Source: an uncultured Collinsella sp. (GTDB taxonomy: Bacteria > Actinomycetota > Coriobacteriia > Coriobacteriales > Coriobacteriaceae). From it: DNA of 64,000 nucleotides. This document shows positions 56,764 through 64,000 of this stretch, piece after piece. The translations under genes and the position numbers were made by a program. Within the stretch, counting starts at the first letter, position 1. Each line of letters begins with the position of its first letter. Below the pieces are notes generated by a model. It was not told the DNA's origin and searched no databases. It saw only the letters and a list, made by a program, of their open reading frames with translations. The stretch spans positions 247,910 to 311,909 of the forward strand of contig CAUFMG010000001.1 of the NCBI GenBank assembly GCA_959026725.1, read 5' to 3'.

Positions 56764-57974
56764 TGGGTATCGCCGATCACATCAAGAACGGAATATCGCG
56801 TCGCGGCTTTGTACTCGGTGGGGCTGCCGCGGGCGCTGCCACGGTGCTTGCCGGATGCTCGAAAAAAACGGGTACCAGCGATGATGCCGCCGGCGAGCCG
56901 CAGGTTATCAAGGACGATTCCAAAATTATCTCGATTACGGATGAGTATGAGGCTGTCGACATCGATCTTGAGCCGGCGGCGTCGTGGACGCTGCCTCTGG
57001 GTACGCTGCTGTACTACTGCGACGGCGATTACGCCGCGGCGATGATGGCGCCCGCATCGGCATTGCACGCCAACACGCTCGGTGTGCTCAACCTGGGCGA
57101 TGGCTCGCTTACCACATTAATCGAGGATCCTATCGAGGGCACGGGATATGCATTCTACGATGTCCGCGCCGGCGACGGCGTATTCGCGTGGGTTGAGATG
57201 AACTTTGCCAATTCATCGTGGAAGCTCTACGCTCAAAATCTGTCGGGCGCTTCGCTCTCTGGCGATGTGGTTGAGCTCGATCGAGGTGGCAAGGACTATG
57301 ATCCGCCCCTGTTTACGGCGTTCGGGTCATCAGTCATCTGGTATAAAATGCCTTCGGCAGGCGGCAATAAAACGAGTAGTGATTCGTTTTGCTATCGTCG
57401 CTCACTTGATGAATCCAAGGCCGAGACAATTTGGAAATCGACGGGCCGCTTTGCATCGGCCCCGCGCGCGAGCGACGGCATTTTGACCATCTCGCCGCGT
57501 GTCCGCAACGACGAGGGCGTCTACTACGGCATAACGGCAATCGATCTGACCGACGGCAACAACACCAAGCGTGCCCAGCTAGTCCTTCCCTCGTCAGTCT
57601 CGCCTTTCGAGGCCGTGTATATGGGCGATACCTTCGTGTTTTCTATCGAGGCGGCCTATAGCGGCGTGGGCAGCCTGGGCAATATGGGCACGTATATCGG
57701 TAATGAGGGAGGGCCGTACCTCTTTCTGTCACGCGAGCCGCTCGCATGTGCGGCTGGCAAGAAGAATAAATACCTTGTTAAGGTACAGGCGTCGCATTTC
57801 CTGATCGACACCTCTGCCAAGACCTATGGCTCGCTGCTGTCGCCCGACCGCGCTTTGGAGTATGGCGATTATCCAGCTACGGCGGGAAAATCGGACTCAT
57901 TCCTTACGTACGCCACGGTGCGCAACAGCCAGGGTATACCAGAGACGGTCACTGCACGCCTATTCTCTCTTTAA
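56763..57974 (+). CDS. Tat-exported lipoprotein of unknown function
   Basis: 403 residues. The N terminus has a twin-arginine signal (SRRGFVLGG) and a lipobox LAGC, so lipidation at Cys32 after Tat export is predicted. The rest is beta-rich with repeated VLNLGDGSL-, AFYDVRAGDGVFAW- and LYAQNLSGA-like strands, suggestive of a beta-propeller. No catalytic motif is recognised. It has no SD of its own and is coupled to the TSCPD gene by TAATG. Confidence 0.8.
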   Translation: MGIADHIKNGISRRGFVLGGAAAGAATVLAGCSKKTGTSDDAAGEPQVIKDDSKIISITDEYEAVDIDLEPAASWTLPLGTLLYYCDGDYAAAMMAPASALHANTLGVLNLGDGSLTTLIEDPIEGTGYAFYDVRAGDGVFAWVEMNFANSSWKLYAQNLSGASLSGDVVELDRGGKDYDPPLFTAFGSSVIWYKMPSAGGNKTSSDSFCYRRSLDESKAETIWKSTGRFASAPRASDGILTISPRVRNDEGVYYGITAIDLTDGNNTKRAQLVLPSSVSPFEAVYMGDTFVFSIEAAYSGVGSLGNMGTYIGNEGGPYLFLSREPLACAAGKKNKYLVKVQASHFLIDTSAKTYGSLLSPDRALEYGDYPATAGKSDSFLTYATVRNSQGIPETVTARLFSL

Positions 57975-58036
57975 GCTTAGAGGGGTTAAAAAGGCGCCAA
58001 CAGGGGAATAAACGCGTTGTAATTGTGAGTACCGCC

Positions 58037-58073
58037 CGCCGAGCTGCCGCGTCATAGCGGCATCCGGCGGGCT
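58037..58073. other. GC-rich structured segment before the two-component genes
   Basis: GCCCGCCG..GCTGCCG and its near-complement form a long hairpin in the gap between the lipoprotein and the response regulator. No T-run follows. It may be a terminator or a leader structure. Confidence 0.4.
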
Positions 58074-58127
58074 CAGGTGCGTTAAAATGGGCTTGTTCTT
58101 AGCTAATTGAGACAGGGGGGCCGTGTT

Positions 58128-58850
58128 ATGGCTTCAGATGCAAAAAAGATTCTGCTGGTCGAGGATGAGAAGGCAATCCGTGACGCCGTCGCTGCCTATC
58201 TCGAGCGCGAAGGCTACTGGGTTGTGGGCGTCGGCGACGGCCAGTCCGCGATCGAGGAGTTCGAGAAGCATCAGTTCGACCTGGTCGTGCTCGACCTTAT
58301 GCTCCCCAAGATTCCCGGCGAGCGCGTTTGCCGCACCATTCGCGATACCTCGGATGTCCCCATCATCATGCTGACGGCTAAGGGCGAGATCGAGGACCGT
58401 ATTATCGGTCTTGAGCTCGGCGCCGACGACTATCTGATTAAGCCGTTCTCGCCGCGCGAGCTCGTCGCCCGCGTTCGCGCTCTGTTCCGCCGTGCCCATC
58501 AGGCCGACGAGCCCGCCGTCGAGGTACTCGACTTCGGCGATCTGGTCATTGATATCTCGGGCCACAAGATCTTGGTCGAGGGCAAGGAAGTCGATCTGAC
58601 GGCTTCCGAGTTTAAGCTGCTCACCACGCTTGCCCGCCATCCCGGCCGTGTGTATAACCGCATGGAGCTGGTCGAGAAAGTGCTCGGGTATGACTTTGAG
58701 GGCTATGAGCGCACCATCGATAGCCACGTGAAGAATCTTCGCGCCAAGCTGGGCGATGATCCCAAGAAGCCCAAGTGGCTCTACACCGTCCATGGTGTCG
58801 GCTATCGCTTCGAGGCTCCGGCCAAGACCGATAAGTCGGACGAGAAATAG
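58128..58850 (+). CDS. OmpR/PhoB-type response regulator
   Basis: 240 residues. Receiver domain (1-120) with the acidic pair in LLVEDEKAIRDAV, phospho-acceptor Asp56 in VVLDLMLP, and Lys in DDYLIKPFSPREL. Winged-helix DNA-binding domain (about 135-232) ending LYTVHGVGYRFE. I chose the ATG at 58128 after AGGGGGG. It pairs with the kinase gene 11 bases downstream. Signal and regulon are unknown. Confidence 0.95.
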   Translation: MASDAKKILLVEDEKAIRDAVAAYLEREGYWVVGVGDGQSAIEEFEKHQFDLVVLDLMLPKIPGERVCRTIRDTSDVPIIMLTAKGEIEDRIIGLELGADDYLIKPFSPRELVARVRALFRRAHQADEPAVEVLDFGDLVIDISGHKILVEGKEVDLTASEFKLLTTLARHPGRVYNRMELVEKVLGYDFEGYERTIDSHVKNLRAKLGDDPKKPKWLYTVHGVGYRFEAPAKTDKSDEK

Positions 58851-58861
58851 GGAAATCACAT

Positions 58862-60427
58862 ATGACACCTGCGCGCTTTGAAATCGGACAAAAGCACAAG
58901 CAGGAGAGCGAGGCGGGTTCCAAGGCCAGTTGGAACACGCCTCGTTCCGATTCACGGCCAACGATGAGCTATCCCTCGCGCATGGCACTTGCTTTTGCTC
59001 TGACATCGCTCATGACGGTATTGGTGCTGGTGGGCGTTGTCTCTGTTGTGTGGGGCACGGTCTTTTCGGATTACACACGCTCCAATATCGTCGAAATCGC
59101 AAATTCCGCTGCCGAGAAGTTGGCGACCTCATATGAGGAAAACGGCTCTTGGACCGCGGGAGAACTGCGCACGGTCGCAACGTCGAGTTTGGTTTCCGAC
59201 GATCTGGGCATGCAGGTCGTCAATAAAAAGGGTGTGATCGTTTATGACGATTCCTGGCCCTCGGCAAGCGCCACCGCCGATGTACGCGAAAACCAGGCTA
59301 CGACCGACGACACGAGCGGCAAGAGGGCATCGCATAGCCCGGTCTCGTCTGCTCCAACCGACTCCGATAGCGTTGCTAACGTCGAGATTGTAACGTCTTC
59401 CGGCGAGCATGTCGGACAGGTAAAGCTGTGGGCCATCGGCTCCGACGCTCTGCTCACCAAGGCGGACTCTGCGTTTAGGGAGAAGACCTTTAACGCCATG
59501 GCCCTCGCCGCGGTTGTTGCAATCTGCATTTCGGTCGTTATCGGATCGCTCGTGTCGCGCATGCTCACCAAACCGATTCATCGCATCACCAGTACCGCAA
59601 AGCAAATCCGTGACGGCGACCTGTCGGCTCGCACGGGGCTGCGCGGTGATGACGAGATCGATCAGCTGGGTGAGACCTTCGATGAGATGGCCACCTCGCT
59701 CGAGAAGGATATGAAACACGAGAAGCGCCTGACCTCAGACGTTGCACACGAGCTTCGCACGCCGCTTATGGCCATGCTCGCAACGGTCGAGGCCATGCAG
59801 GATGGCGTGTATCCCACCGACGATGAGCATTTGGAGACCGTTGCTTCCGAGACGCGTCGCCTGGCTCGTCTGGTGCAGCAGATGCTCGACCTATCGCGTA
59901 TGGAAAACAGCACGGCTCCGCTCAATCTAGAACCGGTGGACATGGTTCCGTTCGTGCGATCGATTGTGAACGGCCAGGAGCGTCTGTTTGCCGACCGTGA
60001 CCTTCGTCTTCGCTTTGCAGATGAAACCCAAGGGCACGACGATGTCGTCGAGGCCGATCCCGACATGATCACGCAATGTGTTATCAACCTCATGAGCAAC
60101 GCCATGCGCTACACCCCCGAGGGCGGTTGGGTCGTGGTGTCGGTGCTCAGTGACCGCAGGCACGTCAGCATTGCCGTTTCTGATACCGGCATCGGTATTG
60201 CCAAGGACGATCTGTCGCGCATTTTCGGGCGGTTTTGGCGCGCCGATGCCAGCCGCGCCCGCGAAGCTGGCGGCCTGGGCGTCGGCCTCGCCGTGACCAA
60301 GCAGATCGTCGAGCGTCACCATGGCTACATATCCGTGGAGTCGGAGCTTGGAAAGGGTACGACTTTTACAATTCATCTGCCCCGCGAGCACACGGCGGAC
60401 GCGGCATCTACTACAATGGAGCACTAG
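58862..60427 (+). CDS. Sensor histidine kinase
   Basis: 521 residues: a basic cytoplasmic start, membrane helix about 42-65, an extracellular sensor of about 140 residues with a Ser/Thr-rich middle, helix about 211-233, HAMP, dimerisation helix with His296 in SDVAHELRTPL, and an ATPase domain with N-box INLMSNAMRYTPEGG, DTGIGIAKDD and GLGVGLAVT. Cognate of the preceding regulator. Confidence 0.95.
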   Translation: MTPARFEIGQKHKQESEAGSKASWNTPRSDSRPTMSYPSRMALAFALTSLMTVLVLVGVVSVVWGTVFSDYTRSNIVEIANSAAEKLATSYEENGSWTAGELRTVATSSLVSDDLGMQVVNKKGVIVYDDSWPSASATADVRENQATTDDTSGKRASHSPVSSAPTDSDSVANVEIVTSSGEHVGQVKLWAIGSDALLTKADSAFREKTFNAMALAAVVAICISVVIGSLVSRMLTKPIHRITSTAKQIRDGDLSARTGLRGDDEIDQLGETFDEMATSLEKDMKHEKRLTSDVAHELRTPLMAMLATVEAMQDGVYPTDDEHLETVASETRRLARLVQQMLDLSRMENSTAPLNLEPVDMVPFVRSIVNGQERLFADRDLRLRFADETQGHDDVVEADPDMITQCVINLMSNAMRYTPEGGWVVVSVLSDRRHVSIAVSDTGIGIAKDDLSRIFGRFWRADASRAREAGGLGVGLAVTKQIVERHHGYISVESELGKGTTFTIHLPREHTADAASTTMEH

Positions 60428-60536
60428 CTTTTCGCTATTCGGTGAAGGAGGGGCCGCGTCCCTGCCGCTCCGAGTTTGCGAAAACATGCGGGAAAGAACC
60501 CGCATTTCTGTCGTATTTAGGTAAGGAGTGACTCAC

Positions 60537-61424
60537 GTGACAACGATGGAGCGTCGTCCGGATTCCCGTGGCAAGGTTCGTGATATTTACGATGCCGGTG
60601 AAAACCTGCTGATGGTCGCCACCGACCGCATTTCTGCGTTCGACTTCATTCTTCCCGACGAGATTCCGTTTAAGGGAGAGGTGCTCAATCGCATCTCGGC
60701 ATTCTGGTTCGATAAGTTTGCCGACATCGTCCCCAACCATCTCGTTTCCATCGACCCGGCGGATTTCCCCGAGGAGTTTGCTGAGTATCGTGACTACCTC
60801 GCTGGCCGCGCCATGCTGGTTAAGAAGGCCCAGACGATTCCTATCGAGTGCATCGTCCGCGGCTATCTGACCGGTTCGGGCAAGAAGACCTACGACGAGA
60901 ACGGCACCGTCTGCGGCATCCAGCTGCCTGAGGGCCTGACCGAGGCTTCCAAGCTTCCCGAGCCGTTGTTCACGCCGTCCACGAAGGCCGAGATCGGTGA
61001 CCACGACGAGAACATCTCGTTCGAGCGTTGCTGCGAGATCGTGGGCGAGGACATCGCCACGCAGATTCGTGACCTTTCCCTCAAGATCTACAAGGCCGCT
61101 GCCGAGTACGCCGCGACCCGTGGCATCATCATTGCCGACACCAAGTTCGAGTTTGGTGTCATCGATGGCAAGGTCACGCTGATCGACGAGTGCCTCACGC
61201 CCGACTCCAGCCGTTTCTGGCCTGCTGCCAGCTACGAGGAGGGCAAGATCCAGCCTAGCTACGACAAGCAATTCGTCCGCAATTGGCTCAAGGCCAACTG
61301 GGATATGACGGGGGAGACCCCGCACCTGCCCGCCGAGGTCATCGATGGCACGTCCGAGCGCTATCGCGAGGCCTTCCAGATCATCACGGGCTCCCAGTTC
61401 ACAAGCATGAAGGAGAACGCATAA
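60537..61424 (+). CDS. purC: SAICAR synthetase
   Basis: Adds aspartate to CAIR in purine synthesis. 295 residues, the longer ADE1-like type, with RGKVRDIYDAG, TDRISAFD, VRGYLTGSGKKTY and DTKFEFGV-IDGKVTLIDECLTPDSSRFW in outline. I chose the GTG at 60537 because AAGGAG lies eight bases upstream; an earlier GTG at 60528 overlaps that SD. Confidence 0.95.
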   Translation: MTTMERRPDSRGKVRDIYDAGENLLMVATDRISAFDFILPDEIPFKGEVLNRISAFWFDKFADIVPNHLVSIDPADFPEEFAEYRDYLAGRAMLVKKAQTIPIECIVRGYLTGSGKKTYDENGTVCGIQLPEGLTEASKLPEPLFTPSTKAEIGDHDENISFERCCEIVGEDIATQIRDLSLKIYKAAAEYAATRGIIIADTKFEFGVIDGKVTLIDECLTPDSSRFWPAASYEEGKIQPSYDKQFVRNWLKANWDMTGETPHLPAEVIDGTSERYREAFQIITGSQFTSMKENA

Positions 61425-62000
61425 GTGAGTACCCGTAGCGCCACGAACAAGCGCACGCAATCCCACGAAGTTACCGGGGTTGCGCGCAAGTCTGCCGCAT
61501 CTGCTAAGCCCGCTCGTCAAGCAGCGAGCTCCGTTCGCGTCGTGCCGGCATCATCTAAGGCACGCCGCAAAGAGCTCGAGAAGGGCGAGAACCTCGAGGG
61601 CCTCTCTAAAGAGGAGAAGCGCGCCCGCAAGGCTAAGCAGCGCGCCAAGGAGGACCGCATCTATACGGTGTCGAATATCCTCCTCAAGCAGGACGAGGAC
61701 TACACCAAGCGCCGTCGCATCTGGTGGATTGTGCTCGCCATTGGCATGGTGCTCGTCGTGGCAATTTGGGCCTCGCTGTACTTCGCTCCCGCTGGCATGG
61801 TGTCCAGCCCTGTCCAGATGGTCGGCATCGTTTTGTCCTACGTCGTCATTTTGGGTGACTTTATCTACGACTTCGTTCGTATTCGTCCCCTGCGCAACAT
61901 GTACCGCGCGCAGGCCGAGGGCATGTCCGAGAACAAGCTCAACGCTCTTATCGAGCGCGCAGCTGCCGAGGAGGACAAGAAGGACTCCAAGAAGAAGTAG
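61425..62000 (+). CDS. Small two-helix membrane protein
   Basis: 191 residues: a basic, Ala/Lys-rich helical half (1-95), two membrane segments (about 103-124, IWWIVLAIGMVLVVAIWASL, and 133-152) and a charged tail ending in Lys. GTG start directly after the purC stop, with AGGAG in the purC end, so it is co-translated. No function recognised. Confidence 0.7.
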   Translation: MSTRSATNKRTQSHEVTGVARKSAASAKPARQAASSVRVVPASSKARRKELEKGENLEGLSKEEKRARKAKQRAKEDRIYTVSNILLKQDEDYTKRRRIWWIVLAIGMVLVVAIWASLYFAPAGMVSSPVQMVGIVLSYVVILGDFIYDFVRIRPLRNMYRAQAEGMSENKLNALIERAAAEEDKKDSKKK

Positions 62001-62030
62001 CGTTTGCATACATACTTATCGCTAAGATAT

Positions 62031-62062
62031 AAGGCGCGTCGTTTTTGCGGCGCGCCTTTTTA
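62031..62062 (+). terminator. Terminator before the aminopeptidase gene
   Basis: AAGGCGCG and CGCGCCTT pair with a few extra bases around a T-rich loop, followed by TTTT. Confidence 0.8.
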
Positions 62063-62089
62063 CTGTTCTATAGATAGATGGAGTGGCAC

Positions 62090-63370
62090 ATGATTCGAGC
62101 TGCCCTGACGGTCGAAGAGGCCCTAGAGGGTATGAAGTCCCTGGAGCCCAAGATTAAAAACTATGCGCGCCTGGTTGTCCGCAAGGGCGTAAACATTAAG
62201 CCCGGCCAGGAAGTCGTCGTTCAGTCTCCCGTCGAGTGCGCATCATTTGCACGCGTGGTGGTTGCGGAGGCTTATGCCGCCGGTGCCGGTCACGTGACGG
62301 TTATTTGGGCCGATGATGCCGTGACGAGGCTCACGTACGAGCATGTCGAGAAAAGCTATTTTGAGCAGACGCCCGAGTGGAAGCGCATGCAGCTGGATTC
62401 GTTGGCCCAGGACGGCGCCTGCTTTATCTTTATCGAGGGCGCGGACCCTGCGGCTCTGAAGGGCATCGATCCCGCTAAGCCTGCTGCAGCTTCTAAGGCA
62501 AGGAACACGCAGTGCAAGGTCTTCCGCCGCGGACTGGACTACAACATCAACCCGTGGTGCATCGCCGGCGCGCCGGTCGTCGCCTGGGCGCGCGAGGTGT
62601 TCCCGGGAGACGCCGATGAGGTTGCAATCTATAAGCTGTGGAATGCGATTCTGCACACCGCTCGCGCCGATGGCCAGGACCCGGAGAGCGACTGGGAACT
62701 CCATGACGCCGCATTCGAAAAGAACCTGCGTTTCCTGAACGACAATCGTTTCGACTGCCTGCATTACACCTCGGCAAATGGAACCGATCTGACGATTGGC
62801 ATGACGAAAGGTCACGAGTGGGCCGGCGGCAAGGGCAAGACGCCCGATGGGCACCCCTTCTTCCCCAACATTCCCACCGAGGAAGTCTTCACCTCGCCTG
62901 ATCGTATGCGTGCCGACGGTATCGTGTATTCGGCTATGCCGCTCATTCACCACGGTAACAAGGTTGACGATTTTTGGATTAAGTTCGAGGCGGGCCGCGT
63001 AGTGGACTACGATGCCCGCGTGGGTAGGGCGACGCTTGCGAGCATTATTGACACCGATGAAGGTGCCGCTCATCTGGGTGAGGTCGCGCTTATCTCCAAG
63101 AACACGCCGATCCGTGAAAGTGGCGTTCTATTCTATGACACGCTCTATGATGAGAACGCCAGCTGCCATCTCGCGCTGGGTGTCGGTTTCCCCGAATGCA
63201 TCGAGGGTGGGTATGACATGTCCAAGGAGGAGCTCCTGGAGCATGGCGTTAACGTCTCGAGCACGCACGTCGATTTTATGATCGGCACGGACGACATCGA
63301 TATTACGGGCATTACGCCTGATGGACGTGAAGTTATGATTTTCCAGAACGGCCAATGGAGTTGGGAATAG
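62090..63370 (+). CDS. M29 family (AmpS-like) metallo-aminopeptidase
   Basis: Cytosolic aminopeptidase with a two-metal site. 426 residues; NYARLVVRKGVNIKPGQEVVV is the typical M29 start. Candidate ligands lie in PTEEVFTSPD (Glu), the NASCHLALG segment (His) and SSTHVDFMIG (His and Asp). ATG at 62090 with GGAG upstream; an ATG four codons earlier lacks an SD. Confidence 0.92.
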   Translation: MIRAALTVEEALEGMKSLEPKIKNYARLVVRKGVNIKPGQEVVVQSPVECASFARVVVAEAYAAGAGHVTVIWADDAVTRLTYEHVEKSYFEQTPEWKRMQLDSLAQDGACFIFIEGADPAALKGIDPAKPAAASKARNTQCKVFRRGLDYNINPWCIAGAPVVAWAREVFPGDADEVAIYKLWNAILHTARADGQDPESDWELHDAAFEKNLRFLNDNRFDCLHYTSANGTDLTIGMTKGHEWAGGKGKTPDGHPFFPNIPTEEVFTSPDRMRADGIVYSAMPLIHHGNKVDDFWIKFEAGRVVDYDARVGRATLASIIDTDEGAAHLGEVALISKNTPIRESGVLFYDTLYDENASCHLALGVGFPECIEGGYDMSKEELLEHGVNVSSTHVDFMIGTDDIDITGITPDGREVMIFQNGQWSWE

Positions 63371-63383
63371 TCCCAGACCGTGG

Positions 63384-63389
63384 TACAAT
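63384..63389 (+). promoter_or_regulatory. -10 box of tRNA-Lys
   Basis: TACAAT ends nine bases before the tRNA. The -35 is not convincing. Confidence 0.45.
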
Positions 63390-63398
63390 GCCACCCGC

Positions 63399-63471
63399 GG
63401 GCCGTTAGCTCAGCTGGCAGAGCAGGGGACTTTTAATCCCAAGGTCCAGGGTTCGAACCCCTGACGGCCCA
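63399..63471 (+). tRNA. tRNA-Lys (anticodon TTT)
   Basis: 73 bases. The anticodon loop CTTTTAA gives TTT. Acceptor GGGCCGT/ACGGCCC. CCA is not encoded (CCC follows). The 3' end and terminator are duplicated 179 bases on. Confidence 0.96.
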
Positions 63472-63722
63472 CCCAAAGATTGTTGAGACGGTCAACTTCG
63501 GTTGGCCGTCTTTTTTGTCGCCTTTTCATGGGTTCGAACCCGTCGGGGCGCGGAGCTGAGTAAACGCGCGAGCGTTTGCCAGCGCAGCGCGCAAGGCGCG
63601 AAAGCGCCGCAGCGGCCGCCTGCGAAGCAGGCTGAACCCCTGACGGCCCACCCAAAGATTGTTGAGACGGTCAACTTCGGTTGGCCGTCTTTTTTGTTGC
63701 CGGTGCACGGGTTCGAACCCGT
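63455..63722. repeat. Duplicated tRNA-Lys 3' end with mini-hairpins between the copies
   Basis: Bases 63455-63518 (T-arm half, acceptor and terminator of tRNA-Lys) recur exactly at 63634-63697, 64 of 64. The likeness continues at lower identity to a GGGTTCGAACCCGT in each copy (ends 63543 and 63722). The 90 bases between hold AAACGC-GCGA-GCGTTT (63562-63577), GGCGC-GAAA-GCGCC (63595-63608) and GCCTGC-GAA-GCAGGC (63618-63632). The style matches the block behind tRNA-Gly. Confidence 0.9.
63487..63518 (+). terminator. Terminator after tRNA-Lys
   Basis: AGACGG(T)CAAC and GTTG(G)CCGTCT around TTCG, followed by T's. An identical second copy lies at 63666-63697. Confidence 0.9.
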
Positions 63723-63831
63723 ATCTATCTATATATAAGAACGCTTGGCGAACAAAACCCGCCTTTTACCGATGGGAAACAAATAGCTGATGCCTTTGGA
63801 GTAAAGTAGCGCTCCAGAGATGACCGATGTC

Positions 63832-64000
63832 TCAATACTCATAAAACAGCTGGTCATCGCCAATATCAGAAGCCAATGCTTCAGTTTTAACCTCAGTGAT
63901 GCGACTGAGGAACCTATTCATTTGTGAACAAAATATGGAGTGTGCGATTCCCGCCCACGGCGCCCCTCCGGTCTGGCAATATATCTCCTTGCCGCGCGGC
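63832..64000 (-). CDS. C-terminal end of an unidentified gene, cut by the window edge
   Basis: An open minus-strand frame enters at the right edge and ends with TGA at 63832-63834. The last 55 or so residues read as normal protein (GGAPWAGIAHSIFC, QMNRFLSRITEVKTEAL, ending DDQLFYEY). No family is recognised. The sequence is more AT-rich than the neighbouring genes. Confidence 0.5.
   Translation of the reverse strand, partial: PRGKEIYCQTGGAPWAGIAHSIFCSQMNRFLSRITEVKTEALASDIGDDQLFYEY

Noticed and set aside
63410..63738. Short frames over tRNA-Lys and its duplicated end, and the idea of a CRISPR array there
   Set aside because: Only two repeat copies, derived from the tRNA and its terminator; no spacer pattern and no cas gene in the window.

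Overview
The window reads as the replication-origin region of a high-GC Gram-positive of the class Coriobacteriia, most likely Collinsella or a close relative. The order rpmH-rnpA-yidD-yidC-jag-rsmG-parA-parB on one side and dnaA-dnaN-recF-(dciA-like)-gyrB-gyrA on the other is the classic origin neighbourhood. Genes left of about 34.7 kb run mostly on the minus strand and genes right of it mostly on the plus strand, as expected if forks leave from the middle of the window. The genus assignment is inference from gene order, base composition and protein character; no rRNA gene lies in the window.

Left arm (1-31 kb): a truncated sortase-substrate tail; carA-carB behind a PyrR-type RNA element; a membrane protein with an exporter ABC transporter; a Nudix hydrolase with purD; purA; dnaB; the rpsF-ssb-rpsR-rplI cluster; two tRNA-Ser genes; a solitary nuclease-like gene framed by inverted palindromic repeats; a TRIC-type channel; a bactofilin-like membrane protein; typA; a bifunctional nuclease with two small genes; a tRNA Ile-Ala-Ile group; a 184-bp palindrome; gyrA, gyrB, a DUF721 gene, recF and dnaN.

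Origin (31.3-34.9 kb): the dnaN-dnaA gap carries an AT-rich stretch with five DnaA-trio triplets and three DnaA-box variants. A second DnaA-box cluster lies before rpmH. Between that cluster and dnaA, in an apparent operon with dnaA, is an unfamiliar gene encoding a GHKL ATPase, a long Gln/Pro/Tyr-rich segment and a C-terminal winged helix. DnaA has an altered base-contact motif that fits the unusual boxes.

Right arm (35-64 kb): rpmH to parB with three perfect parS sites, a ParB-coupled small membrane protein, rlmN, ddl, a DnaQ-DinG exonuclease-helicase facing two PafBC-like WYL regulators, a divergent M28 peptidase interrupted by a huge disordered insert, a thioester/SpaA-type adhesin, tRNA-Gly and tRNA-Lys each followed by repeats made of mini-hairpins and copied tRNA 3' ends, purB, a TSCPD protein with a Tat lipoprotein, a two-component system, purC, a membrane protein and an M29 aminopeptidase.

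The most interesting items are the origin-linked ATPase/winged-helix gene, the repeat-framed PD-(D/E)XK gene, the tRNA-trailing mini-hairpin repeats, the 184-bp palindrome, and the split M28 protein.
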